DNA of 64,000 bases from Microbacterium sp. (GTDB lineage: Bacteria > Actinomycetota > Actinomycetes > Actinomycetales > Microbacteriaceae), in contig NZ_JAFKIP010000006.1 of assembly GCF_017305435.1 (NCBI RefSeq), positions 186,001-250,000 of the forward strand. The letters are read 5' to 3'. The first letter of the stretch is position 1. Each line of letters opens with the position of its first letter. The position numbers and the translations under genes are program-made. The notes under the pieces were generated by a model. The model saw only the letters and a program-made list of their open reading frames with translations. It did not search any database and was not told the DNA's origin. Shown piece by piece: positions 25,928 to 33,225 of the stretch.

Positions 25928-25953
25928 AAAACCCCCGGAAGTCCGGGGGGTTG
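25928..25953 (-). terminator. Rho-independent terminator of the tRNA-Thr/tRNA-Met unit
   Basis: Eight-base arms CCCCCGGA / TCCGGGGG (25932-25939, 25942-25949) with the A-run at 25928-25931 reading as TTTT on the minus strand. It lies 8 bp past the tRNA-Met 3' end, as expected. Confidence 0.85.
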
Positions 25954-25960
25954 TTGTCTG

Positions 25961-26034
25961 TAGCAGGAGCGGGGCTTGAACCCGCGACCTCACGATTATG
26001 AGTCGTGCGCTCTCACCAACTGAGCTACCCTGCC
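25961..26034 (-). tRNA. tRNA-Met (CAT), elongator type
   Basis: Read on the minus strand it folds into a full cloverleaf: acceptor GGCAGGG with wobble pairs at both ends, D arm GCTCAGTTGGTGAGAGC, anticodon stem CACGA/TCGTG around CTCATAA, and T arm GCGGGTTCAAGCCCCGC. CCA is not encoded. It lacks the three G-C pairs of the anticodon stem of initiator tRNA, so it is elongator Met; a lysidine-modified Ile tRNA is less likely. The foreign island lies directly beyond its 3' end. Confidence 0.93.
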
Positions 26035-26066
26035 GCGATTGCCCCGGCGTGAACCGGGGCGATGCG

Positions 26067-26138
26067 AGCCCCGAGTCAGGATTGAACTGACGACCCCTTC
26101 CTTACCATGGAAGTGCTCTGCCACTGAGCTATCGGGGC
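26067..26138 (-). tRNA. tRNA-Thr (GGT)
   Basis: Minus-strand cloverleaf: acceptor GCCCCGA with TCGGGGC, anticodon stem CTTCC/GGAAG around ATGGTAA, T arm GTCAGTTCAATCCTGAC. CCA is not encoded. It lies 32 bp upstream of tRNA-Met; the gap holds a small CCCCGG/CCGGGG hairpin, and the two are probably one transcript. Confidence 0.95.
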
Positions 26139-26199
26139 GTTGAACCTGCGAGCAGGCAACTAGAAGAGGATACCAGAGCCGCGGCATCCCGCCGAACCG

Positions 26200-27516
26200 T
26201 CAGCCGACGGTGTGGGTACCCGTCGTGTGCTCGTAGAGCCACGGCATCGGGTCGGTGGTGGTCGTGCCGTTGAGCAGCACTTCGAGGTGCAGGTGGGGGC
26301 CCGTGGCCTTGCCGGTCTGGCCCACCTTGCCGATGATCTGGCCGGCCGTGACCTTCTGCCCCTGCGTCACCTGGAGCGAGCCGTACTGCATGTGGCCATA
26401 CCGGGTGGAGACGAGCTGGCCGTCGATGATGTGGTCGATCACGACGGTGACGCCGTAGTCGCCGCCCGCCTCGGTGGCGATCCGCACGGTGCCGGCCGCG
26501 ACCGCGTGGATCTCGGCACCATCGCCGGGTGTGAGGTCGGTGCCGCTGTGCGCGGAGGAGAACTCGGCGAGGTAGGACGACGAGCCGTACGCGGCCGAGA
26601 TCGGCACGCCGACGGGGAACGGCCATTGGATCGCGGCCGACGGGTTGTTGACCCACGTGCCCTGGCCCGCGCTCGCGAAGATCGTGACGCCCGACTCGGC
26701 GGCGAGGTCGGACATCGAGGCGACGCCGTAGCCTTCGGGTCGGTCGAGGGCTGCGGGCTGGCCGGCGTCGCTCGCGACGAACGCCTGGATCTCGCCGCTG
26801 TCGCGCTTGGCGCTCGTCGATCCGGCGGCCGTGAGGTCGGCCGTGGTGACCGACGTCGGCGCCAGCGCCTCGGCGGGCGTCGTCGTGCCGACGGCGAGGA
26901 GCCCCACGATCGACATCACGCCGATGGAGAAGGATGCCGCGGCGACACGCTGGAACGCCACGACACCTCGGCGCGGGCGACGCTGGGCGACATCGACGAT
27001 CGGCGCGGCTGCGCGCGGCGCGGCGTCGGGGGGCGTGTCGGCGTCGGCGGGCCGCTGAACGGGCGTCTCCCCCGTGAAGGAGAACAGCTTGGCGGCGAAA
27101 TCGAACTCATCCTGGCCGCACTCGGCAGCCGAAGAGCGGATGAACGCCTCGCCGGACGCGCCCGATGCCGGAGCGGCGTCCGCGGGGGCGGACGCCGAGG
27201 CGACGACCTCGTACGGGGCGGCCTCCTGGGGCGCGGCGACGTGCGCGAAGACCTCCTGGGCGGCCTGACGGAGCCGGCGACGCGCGCTCGCGTTGGGGGT
27301 CGCGCCGACCGACTCGGCGACGATGGCCGCGGCGACGTCGGCGACGACCGTCTCGACGATGGTCGGCTCGGTGGCCGGGGCCTCCTGGGATGGCTCCTGC
27401 GCGGCTGCCGCACGTCGCCGCAGCTCAGCGCGGGTCAGCGGAACGCCCTCCTCCGCCGGCGCGGGCGCGGCGGGTCGGCGGCTGGAGCGTCGCGTCGGGG
27501 GCGCGTCGTCAACCAT
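26200..27516 (-). CDS. M23 family peptidoglycan metallopeptidase
   Basis: 438 residues from the ATG at 27516; a TTG six codons upstream is an alternative. The first 190 residues are Ala/Pro/Glu-rich and probably disordered in the cytoplasm. A single membrane anchor follows at about 195-215 (SIGVMSIVGLLAVGTTTPAE), then a linker and a C-terminal LytM domain. Zinc ligands are visible in AHSGTDLTPGDG and ATGPHLHLEV, with GQKVTAGQIIGKVGQTGKA between. It should cleave peptidoglycan cross-bridges outside the membrane in growth or division. I looked for a c-di-AMP riboswitch upstream, as such genes often have one, and saw none. Confidence 0.9.
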   Translation of the reverse strand: MVDDAPPTRRSSRRPAAPAPAEEGVPLTRAELRRRAAAAQEPSQEAPATEPTIVETVVADVAAAIVAESVGATPNASARRRLRQAAQEVFAHVAAPQEAAPYEVVASASAPADAAPASGASGEAFIRSSAAECGQDEFDFAAKLFSFTGETPVQRPADADTPPDAAPRAAAPIVDVAQRRPRRGVVAFQRVAAASFSIGVMSIVGLLAVGTTTPAEALAPTSVTTADLTAAGSTSAKRDSGEIQAFVASDAGQPAALDRPEGYGVASMSDLAAESGVTIFASAGQGTWVNNPSAAIQWPFPVGVPISAAYGSSSYLAEFSSAHSGTDLTPGDGAEIHAVAAGTVRIATEAGGDYGVTVVIDHIIDGQLVSTRYGHMQYGSLQVTQGQKVTAGQIIGKVGQTGKATGPHLHLEVLLNGTTTTDPMPWLYEHTTGTHTVG

Positions 27517-27666
27517 GGAGGCTTCGAAGGTCAAATCGCAGAACTCTCGTCCGGCCGCGCGGGGGAACGCGGCACGTCGTCGGGTGGCGATCGGTCTCGC
27601 CGTTCGGGCGGCGAAAGTAACGATCGGGTAAACACTACAGCCGACCGGCTGAGAATGCGATGAACG

Positions 27667-28458
27667 CTAGCGGTATATCGCCGATGAGAGTCGCGCGGCG
27701 AGGTCCGCACCCGCCGCGATCGTCATCTCGCGCCCGGGCCGACCGTCTGGCGCGCCCGTCACGACGCCGCCCGCTTCGGTGACGAGCAGCGCTCCGGCCG
27801 CGTGATCCCATGGCCACAGCCCACGCTCGAAATAGCCGTCCAGGCGCGCGGCGGCGACGTAAGCGAGGTCGAGAGACGCGGCGCCGGCCCGGCGGAGATC
27901 GCGCGCGAGCGGCATGACACGACGCACGCGCTCGAGGTCACCGGCGTGCGTCGCCGGGTCGTAGCCGAACCCGGTGGCGAGAAGGGCACCGGCATCCGCG
28001 GCCGTCGACACGGCCAGTCGCTGGGAGCCGAGCCAGGCACCACCACCGCGGGTCGCGTGGAAGAGCTCGCCGACCACGGGGGTGTACACGACACCGGCCT
28101 CGGCGGTCCACGCCTCCGGCGTCGGTTCGCCGGTGACGGCGGCGATCGAGACGGCGTAATGCGGGATGCCGTAGGCGTAGTTGACCGTCCCGTCGATCGG
28201 GTCGACGACCCACGTCACACCGCTCGTGCCGCGCTCTGCCCCCGACTCCTCCCCGAGGAAGCCGTCGCCCGGGCGCGCCTGCGCGAGGCGCGCGCGGATC
28301 AGCTGCTCGACCTCGCGGTCGGCATCGGTGACGATGTCGGCGAGCGCCGATTTCGTCGCAGCGATGCGCACTCCTTCTTCGCGGCGGCGCCGCGCGAGGG
28401 CGCCCGCTTCCCGGGCGATCTCGGTGGCGAGGGGCAGAAGTCCGTCGGCATCCACCAC
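27667..28458 (-). CDS. inositol monophosphatase family protein
   Basis: 263 residues from a GTG (two in tandem, 28458 and 28455). All metal-binding motifs are present: SALADIVTDADREVE, GFLGEESG, the signature WVVDPIDGTVNYAYGIP and LWPWDHAAGALLVTEAGG. It is a magnesium-dependent phosphatase of inositol-1-phosphate, or of related sugar phosphates such as fructose-1,6-bisphosphate, histidinol phosphate or PAP; sequence alone does not decide. The stop of the membrane-protein gene upstream is 3 bp from this start, so the two are co-transcribed. Confidence 0.93.
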   Translation of the reverse strand: MVDADGLLPLATEIAREAGALARRRREEGVRIAATKSALADIVTDADREVEQLIRARLAQARPGDGFLGEESGAERGTSGVTWVVDPIDGTVNYAYGIPHYAVSIAAVTGEPTPEAWTAEAGVVYTPVVGELFHATRGGGAWLGSQRLAVSTAADAGALLATGFGYDPATHAGDLERVRRVMPLARDLRRAGAASLDLAYVAAARLDGYFERGLWPWDHAAGALLVTEAGGVVTGAPDGRPGREMTIAAGADLAARLSSAIYR

Positions 28459-28461
28459 CCG

Positions 28462-29445
28462 TCAGCCCTGCGACTGCGGGTCGTGTGCCTGCGGCGGTAC
28501 GGGAGGCGGCGGCGGGTAGCCCTGATACCACGGCGCGGCGGGCGACTCAGCGGTCGGCGCGGCGGAGGCGGGCGTCGGCGCGCCCTGCTGCGGGTGGCTC
28601 GGAACGCCGGTGTAGTACGCGTTCCAGTCGGGCGTGCCGTCGGGGAGCACGGGCAGCGGCGTCACACCGTCGACGAAGGTCGGCCAGGGCAGGAGCGGCG
28701 CCTGCGGCGCCGGTCCACCGTAAGGGTGGGGTGCGACCTGGCCGTACGGCTGGGGTGCATGGCCGCCGTAGGGCGACGGGGCGATCGCGCCATAGGGCGC
28801 GTACGGGGTCGCCGGCACGGGCGGCCGCGGTCGCTTGGGCGCGAGCAGCGCGTTCACGAGCGGCACGAGTGCCGTCCCGACCGCGGCGAGAATCGCGAGC
28901 GCGACGACCACGCGCCAGTACAGCGGGCGGAAGTCGACGACCTCTTCGGTGACGAGCGGCAGAACGAGCATGACGGCGAGGATCCCGACGAGGCCGATAG
29001 TCACGTAGGTCACGACCGTCGTGAAGGTCGTCTGATGGCGGGCGGATGCCGTGAGGAACAGCCGCACGTGCAGCAGCGCGCCCTGGATGATCAGCACGAT
29101 CAGCACGAATCGGAAGAACCGTTCGGCGCCGACTCCGAAGGCGCCGCTCGTCGGCATCCAGATGAGGAACGCGCCGATCAGGAGGGTCAGCACCCATGCG
29201 ACCATGCTCGCGAGGGCGAGCCACGCCGGACGGCGGGAGGCGAGCTGCGCTTCGATGATCGCGACGCCGGCGAAACCGGCGAGGAGGAGGATCGTGAGGA
29301 AGGCCTTGCCGATGATGCCGTTGTCGTCGCCGATGAGCACCCACACGACGCACACGAGCGCCGCCGCGATCAGCGCCCCGATCGCGACCCAGAGCGATGC
29401 GCGCAGGATCTTGCTGGACTCGGGTGAGGTGATCGGTTGTGACAT
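28462..29445 (-). CDS. membrane protein with Pro/Tyr-rich cytoplasmic tail
   Basis: 327 residues from the ATG at 29445 (ribosome site GAAGGGAAC); the longer upstream frame crosses a repeat array and is not used. There are six hydrophobic helices in the first 200 residues (for example LWVAIGALIAAALVCVVWVL, WLALASMVAWVLTLLIGAFL). The C-terminal 120 residues are low-complexity, with repeated PYG motifs (APYGA, SPYGGH, QPYGQ, HPYGG) and a run of prolines. The family is unrecognised; such tails often mediate protein interaction in actinobacterial envelope proteins. Upstream lies a four-copy tandem repeat. Confidence 0.75.
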   Translation of the reverse strand: MSQPITSPESSKILRASLWVAIGALIAAALVCVVWVLIGDDNGIIGKAFLTILLLAGFAGVAIIEAQLASRRPAWLALASMVAWVLTLLIGAFLIWMPTSGAFGVGAERFFRFVLIVLIIQGALLHVRLFLTASARHQTTFTTVVTYVTIGLVGILAVMLVLPLVTEEVVDFRPLYWRVVVALAILAAVGTALVPLVNALLAPKRPRPPVPATPYAPYGAIAPSPYGGHAPQPYGQVAPHPYGGPAPQAPLLPWPTFVDGVTPLPVLPDGTPDWNAYYTGVPSHPQQGAPTPASAAPTAESPAAPWYQGYPPPPPVPPQAHDPQSQG

Positions 29446-29483
29446 GACGTTCCCTTCGCCGGGTGGCATCGCCTCCATCCTGA

Positions 29484-29559
29484 CAGAGATGTCCTCTCCA
29501 GGCAGAGATGTCCTCTCCGGGCGGAGATGTCCTCTCTGGGCGGAGATGTCCTCTCCGCG
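29484..29559. repeat. four tandem copies of a 19-bp unit
   Basis: Copies at 29484-29502, 29503-29521, 29522-29540 and 29541-29559 differ at only two to four positions. Each contains GAGATGTCCTCTC with a weak internal dyad (GAGA...TCTC). The array sits in the leader of the membrane-protein gene, 9 bp from the end of the oxidoreductase gene. There are no spacers, so this is not CRISPR. Confidence 0.9.
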
Positions 29560-29567
29560 CAGATGGA

Positions 29568-30515
29568 TCATCGATCCTCGTCGATCTCGATGCCGTCGAC
29601 CGAGACGAGGTCCGCCGGTGTGAGGACATCGGCCATCGTCACCACGCCCGTGACACCGCCCTCGGCGATCCGCAGCGCGGCGCGTGCCGCCAAACGGCCC
29701 GTCGCGACGGATTGCCCTCGGCCGGACGCCAGTCGCGTGTGGCCGGTGCGCCGGTTGGACACGCGCACACGCCAGCGGTCCGAACCGAGGTGTGGCGCGT
29801 GTCGCAGCATCGGAGCCAGCGGAGGGACGAGGCCGACCAGGGCGAGGGCATTCGTCGCGAGTGCGCTGTCCAGAGCGAGCCAAGAACGGACGCGCAACCC
29901 CCGAGGCCGTCCGATGAGTGCGTCGTCCGGGAAGTCGGCGCGCAGGAACCGGCGGTCGCGGCCGCCGTCCGGAAAACGCCGCGTTGTCCGCAAGTTGCGT
30001 ATTTTCCCTCCGACGGCATCCGTCTCCGGGGCAGCGAAGACCGTCGTCCCCGCCAAGCGCGCGGTCCATTCGACGGCGGCCGCGCCGTGCGCCTCTCCGG
30101 CGCCGAGGAGCACGGCGACATCGATGTCGTCGCCCGGCGCGACGTCGAGAGCTGCGATGAGGACGCTGCTCGCCCCCGGCGCGATCCCTGCGCCCAGCAG
30201 CACCGTGCTGCCGGCGGGAGCGGCGGCTGCGAGGCGGGTGAGGTGCGAGGCGGTCGCCGAGATGTCGATGAGCGGCGTCGTCCCGATCGCTCGCTGGAGG
30301 TCGAGGCGCTCCAGGCCGCTGGCATCGATGACCGCGTCAACGTCGCGCGCCGCCGCCCCGATCCGCTTGAGGCCTTCAGATGACGTCGCATCGGCTGCGA
30401 TGCCACCAGGCACAGAGGTCCGCCCGACCTGAATCGGATCGTGCCCGAGGTCACGCACCTCGGCAGTGACCGCCGCCCCCACGGCACCTCTTGCCCCCAC
30501 CACCAGAATCTTCAC
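29568..30515 (-). CDS. NAD(P)-binding Rossmann oxidoreductase (saccharopine dehydrogenase-like)
   Basis: 315 residues from the GTG at 30515 with a GGAG ribosome site seven bases upstream. The N-terminal KILVVGARGAVGAAV is a nucleotide-binding loop of the saccharopine dehydrogenase-like kind, followed by RDVDAVIDASGLERLDLQRA and the LLGAGIAPGASSVL segment typical of that group. The C-terminal half differs from characterised enzymes, so the substrate is unknown. It is divergent from a TetR gene with paired operators between them, and is very likely its regulated target, perhaps for detoxifying or processing a small compound. Confidence 0.8.
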   Translation of the reverse strand: MKILVVGARGAVGAAVTAEVRDLGHDPIQVGRTSVPGGIAADATSSEGLKRIGAAARDVDAVIDASGLERLDLQRAIGTTPLIDISATASHLTRLAAAAPAGSTVLLGAGIAPGASSVLIAALDVAPGDDIDVAVLLGAGEAHGAAAVEWTARLAGTTVFAAPETDAVGGKIRNLRTTRRFPDGGRDRRFLRADFPDDALIGRPRGLRVRSWLALDSALATNALALVGLVPPLAPMLRHAPHLGSDRWRVRVSNRRTGHTRLASGRGQSVATGRLAARAALRIAEGGVTGVVTMADVLTPADLVSVDGIEIDEDR

Positions 30516-30523
30516 AAGAATCT

Positions 30524-30575
30524 CCAACCACTCAGTTGGGGATGACGATATCAGCAAATCCAACTGTTCGGTTGG
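30524..30575. promoter_or_regulatory. paired TetR operators
   Basis: Two copies of CCAAC-N6-GTTGG at 30524-30539 and 30560-30575, 36 bp centre to centre, lie between the oxidoreductase and TetR genes. The first overlaps the oxidoreductase ribosome site region. The spacing is near three and a half helical turns. Binding by the adjacent TetR protein is inferred. Confidence 0.75.
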
Positions 30576-30607
30576 GGTAACCTGTTCGGATGGCTTGGAG
30601 TACCGAG

Positions 30608-31165
30608 ATGACTCGTCGTCGCCTCCTCGACGCGGCCATCGAGCAGTTCGCCGCGCACGGATTTTCTGGGGCGCGTGTCGATGTCATCGGACGCCGCGCG
30701 GGCGTCAACAAGGAGAGGATCTATCAGTACTTCGGCGATAAGGCCGGCCTGTTCGACGCCGTCCTCGAATCCGAGGTCGAAGGCCTCCTGAGCGGCGTGA
30801 CGCTGGACGGGCGGGGGCCCGAGGCTGCGGCCGCGTTCGCCTCCGCCCTCTTCGATCGCACCGTCGAGCGCCCGCACCTCGCGCGGCTGCTTGCCTGGGA
30901 GAGTCTGGAGCTCGATCGCCCGGTCTCAGCCGCGACACGAGCGGCCGGCTGTCGTGCGATCGTCACGGCGCTCGCAGACGCGGTTCCCATGACTGAGCTG
31001 GATGCCGCACAACTGGTGCTCTCAATCGTGGCCATCGCCACGGTCGACAGGTGTCTGCCGCACCTCGCGGCACTCATCGTGGGCGCAGAGAGCACCGCCG
31101 CGCGACGCTCTGCCGTTCGCGCGCAGGCACTCGCACTCGCGGGGTCCGCAGCATCCGCGACCTGA
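30608..31165 (+). CDS. TetR-family transcriptional regulator
   Basis: 185 residues from the ATG at 30608, chosen for its GGAG ribosome site seven bases before; an ATG at 30590 adds six residues. The N-terminal helix-turn-helix reads RRRLLDAAIEQFAAHGFSGA, then VDVIGRRAGVNKERIYQYFG and DKAGLFDAV. The C-terminal ligand domain is helical and carries two cysteines (CRAIVTAL, VDRCLPHL). The divergent oxidoreductase gene and the two dyads between them suggest autorepression and control of that gene. Confidence 0.92.
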   Translation: MTRRRLLDAAIEQFAAHGFSGARVDVIGRRAGVNKERIYQYFGDKAGLFDAVLESEVEGLLSGVTLDGRGPEAAAAFASALFDRTVERPHLARLLAWESLELDRPVSAATRAAGCRAIVTALADAVPMTELDAAQLVLSIVAIATVDRCLPHLAALIVGAESTAARRSAVRAQALALAGSAASAT

Positions 31166-31180
31166 CTCATACTCGAACGA

Positions 31181-31213
31181 AAATGGGCCCCGCTCTCATC
31201 GAGCCGGGCCCAT
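31181..31213 (-). terminator. Rho-independent terminator of tRNA-Tyr
   Basis: On the minus strand a GGGCCC/GGGCCC plus GCTC/GAGC stem is followed by ATTTTCG. It begins about 11 bp past the tRNA-Tyr 3' end. It may also stop transcription of the TetR gene from the other side. Confidence 0.8.
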
Positions 31214-31223
31214 CATCACAACG

Positions 31224-31305
31224 TGGCGAGTGAGGGATTCGAACCCCCGAAGTCGAAGACGGCTGATTTACAGTCAGATCCCTTTGGCCGCTTGGGTAAC
31301 TCGCC
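31224..31305 (-). tRNA. tRNA-Tyr (GTA)
   Basis: Minus-strand type II tRNA: acceptor GGCGAGT with ACTCGCC, anticodon loop CTGTAAA in stem CTGA/TCAG, a long variable arm (CCGTCTTCGACTTCGG), and T arm GGGGGTTCGAATCCCTC. CCA is not encoded. Confidence 0.95.
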
Positions 31306-31413
31306 AAGTGCGCACCCGACCGGCTTGTTCAGTCGAGCGGAGGCGCGATCACCTATCTTAGCCCGACGCGCGCCGCTCGAAAAATCACCGAGGCGCGCGG
31401 GCGCGGCGACCCC

Positions 31414-31899
31414 CTATTCCGGGGCGACGACCCGCTCGACGAAGGCCTCGACACGGCGACGCGTGCCGTCGATGCGGCGGTCGACGCTCGCGCGCATCTC
31501 ACTCGGGGCGAGCGGCGCCGCAAGCCGCACGTTCTCGTGGCATCCGAGGTCTGCGCACACATACGTGCCGACGCTGTCGCCCCGTTCCCCCGCGTCGCCG
31601 GCACGCCGCGCAGTGAACAGGGCCACCTGGTTGCCGGGCTGCATCGTGTGGCAGAGGTTGCAGATCGCGGCCCGCGGCCGGGCGCCGGATGCCGCACGCA
31701 GCACGACGCCCGTCGGCACACCCGCGCGCTCCACGACGACGTACCCGCGACCGCGATTATCGGGGTCGGGCCACGCGAAGAAGTCGAGGTGGTCCCAGTC
31801 GGCGAGCACGAACGACATCGGCACGGAGAGCCGGTCGCGCTCCTCGGGCGACGCATTGACGAGCGCCGCGCGGACCTGGTCTTCGGTCAGCGCCTGCAT
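31414..31899 (-). CDS. FBP-domain protein (EF-G-binding, FusB-like zinc finger)
   Basis: 161 residues from the ATG at 31899. It matches the FBP C-terminal treble-clef zinc-finger family: ADWDHLDFFAWPDP near residue 35, and four metal ligands in AAICNLCHTMQPGNQ and VCADLGCHENVRLA. FusB/FBP proteins of Firmicutes bind elongation factor G and free it from fusidic-acid-stalled ribosomes; actinobacterial versions are short and are thought to act on EF-G during stress. It stands alone between tRNA-Tyr and the first repeat element. It has no visible operon partner. Confidence 0.85.
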   Translation of the reverse strand: MQALTEDQVRAALVNASPEERDRLSVPMSFVLADWDHLDFFAWPDPDNRGRGYVVVERAGVPTGVVLRAASGARPRAAICNLCHTMQPGNQVALFTARRAGDAGERGDSVGTYVCADLGCHENVRLAAPLAPSEMRASVDRRIDGTRRRVEAFVERVVAPE

Positions 31900-31966
31900 C
31901 CGACCAGTCTAGGAGCGCGGCGGCACGCGGGCGCTGTGTCGTCCCGCGCGGTGGCATCCGGGGCGA

Positions 31967-32032
31967 CGCGAGAACGCGCGATAGCACCGCCCAGCCGCCC
32001 CGACGCGTGCTGTCGTGCGTTCTCGCGGGCGG
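31967..32032 (+). repeat. 66-bp palindromic dispersed repeat, copy 1
   Basis: Arms of about 21 bp (starting CGCGAGAACGC and ending GCGTTCTCGCG) with a variable centre. A second copy in the same orientation lies at 34107-34172; they agree at roughly 58 of 66 positions. It sits directly upstream of the acetyltransferase at 32052. Confidence 0.85.
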
Positions 32033-32051
32033 CGCCGCCTACGATCGGGGG

Positions 32052-32654
32052 ATGTCGCCCTTCGCCCTCGAGACCGCTCGCCTCACGTTGGATCAGCCGA
32101 GGGATGCCGACGTCGACGCGATCGCGCGCTACTGCACGGACCCCGTGTTCGAGCGCTTCATGCTGACGCCCTGGCCCTACCGCCGCGAAGACGCCGTCGG
32201 GTTCGTCGACGGATATGTGCCGGACGGCTGGGCGGATGACTCCGAGTGGACGTGGGCGATCCGCGAACGCGGTGCGGCGCCGCTCCTCGGCGTCATCGGC
32301 GTACGCATGCGCGGCGGGATGGTCGGGTACTGGCTCGGGGCGGAGTTCCGTGGCCGCGGCATCCTGCCCGAAGCGCTCAGCGCGGTCATCGATGCGGTGT
32401 TCGCGCGCACCGACCTCGACCGTGTGCGCTGGGAGTGCACCCTCGGCAACGTCGCGTCGATGCGCGTCGCCGCGAAGACCGGCTTCCGCTTCACGGGAGC
32501 GCAGACGGGACTCCTCCCCAACCGTGACGGCAGCCCGATCCTCGCCTGGACGGGCGAGCTGCTGCGCGCCGACGACCGGTCTGAGAAGCCCGGTTGGCCG
32601 CCCGCGGGGGAGCCCACTAACGGGATACTGGCGGCGCGGCATCCCAGGAGATGA
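32052..32654 (+). CDS. GNAT-family N-acetyltransferase (RimJ/RimL type)
   Basis: 200 residues from the ATG at 32052; a start 15 codons earlier would lie inside the repeat. RimJ-like fold: ETARLTLDQPRDADVDAIAR at the start, the acetyl-CoA loop segment GYWLGAEFRGRGILPEAL, and WECTLGNVASMRVAAKTGFR near the end. Likely acetylates the N-terminus of a protein or a small amine using acetyl-CoA. The final 25 residues are disordered and overlap the convergent gene by 38 bp. No substrate can be named. Confidence 0.88.
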   Translation: MSPFALETARLTLDQPRDADVDAIARYCTDPVFERFMLTPWPYRREDAVGFVDGYVPDGWADDSEWTWAIRERGAAPLLGVIGVRMRGGMVGYWLGAEFRGRGILPEALSAVIDAVFARTDLDRVRWECTLGNVASMRVAAKTGFRFTGAQTGLLPNRDGSPILAWTGELLRADDRSEKPGWPPAGEPTNGILAARHPRR

Positions 32655-33186
32655 GTCGCGCGCCCTTGAGCGGGACCGGCCCTGCAGTGAGCACATGCGG
32701 GATGCCGTGGAAATACGCCCCCCGGAGCCCTCCCGCGGCCAGCTTCGCCAGCCACGCACGATTGGCGGCGGTCGTCTGCAGTGCGGTGCGGAAGCGCTCG
32801 GCGTCGAACCGCACCAGCTCTGCCAGGTCGATCGGATCGCCAACCGCGCTTACGGTTCGGTCGAGAATTACGGCATCGTCCGGGAGCAGCTCGACCGGGA
32901 TCTCCCAGAATTCAGCACGCGGAAGCGGAGAGCCCGACACGTCGAGCCAGGTTTGCCAGATCGCGCGCGGATGAACGGGCGAGAGGAAGACGACCTCAGT
33001 CCACGCGCGATCGATCAACGGTATCCGCGTCGTCGCGAGCCGGCGGCGCTCGGGCGTATCGTCGTACTTTCTCATAGCACTCCGGTATGCACGATCATCG
33101 ATGTCGCGGAGCGCCGAGGCCGACAGAAGAGCCGTCGTGCCGGGCAGTAGATCTACGACACGGTGGTAGACAAATCGACCGGTCAC
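32617..33186 (-). CDS. conserved hypothetical protein
   Basis: 189 residues from a GTG at 33186. The amino-acid composition and G+C by codon position fit a real soluble protein. It has no signal peptide or membrane helix. Recognisable blocks are FVYHRVVDLLPGTTALLSAS, AWTEVVFLSPVHPRAIWQTW and AKLAAGGLRGAYFHGIPHV, without a motif I can tie to a function. It overlaps the 3' end of the convergent acetyltransferase and its start is 39 bp from the start of the divergent acetyltransferase. Confidence 0.65.
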   Translation of the reverse strand: MTGRFVYHRVVDLLPGTTALLSASALRDIDDRAYRSAMRKYDDTPERRRLATTRIPLIDRAWTEVVFLSPVHPRAIWQTWLDVSGSPLPRAEFWEIPVELLPDDAVILDRTVSAVGDPIDLAELVRFDAERFRTALQTTAANRAWLAKLAAGGLRGAYFHGIPHVLTAGPVPLKGARLISWDAAPPVSR

Positions 33187-33225
33187 CTACGAAGCGTAGC
33201 CAGCGAGTGTGGCAGGTTGGAAGGC

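Noticed and set aside
19804-25960. A second copy of the tRNA-Met 3' end as left attachment site
   Set aside because: Looked for the tRNA end sequence around 19.8-20.2 kb by eye and found none; the left boundary may be lost.
19766-25960. An intact prophage
   Set aside because: No structural, packaging, lysis or replication genes; only an integrase fragment.
25961-26034. Initiator tRNA-Met
   Set aside because: The anticodon stem lacks the three consecutive G-C pairs and the acceptor does not have the initiator's first-base mismatch.
27517-27666. c-di-AMP (ydaO) riboswitch before the M23 peptidase
   Set aside because: Only about 150 bp available, and none of the conserved riboswitch segments was seen.
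29484-29559. Possible CRISPR array
   Set aside because: Units are directly adjacent with no spacers and no cas genes; a tandem repeat only.
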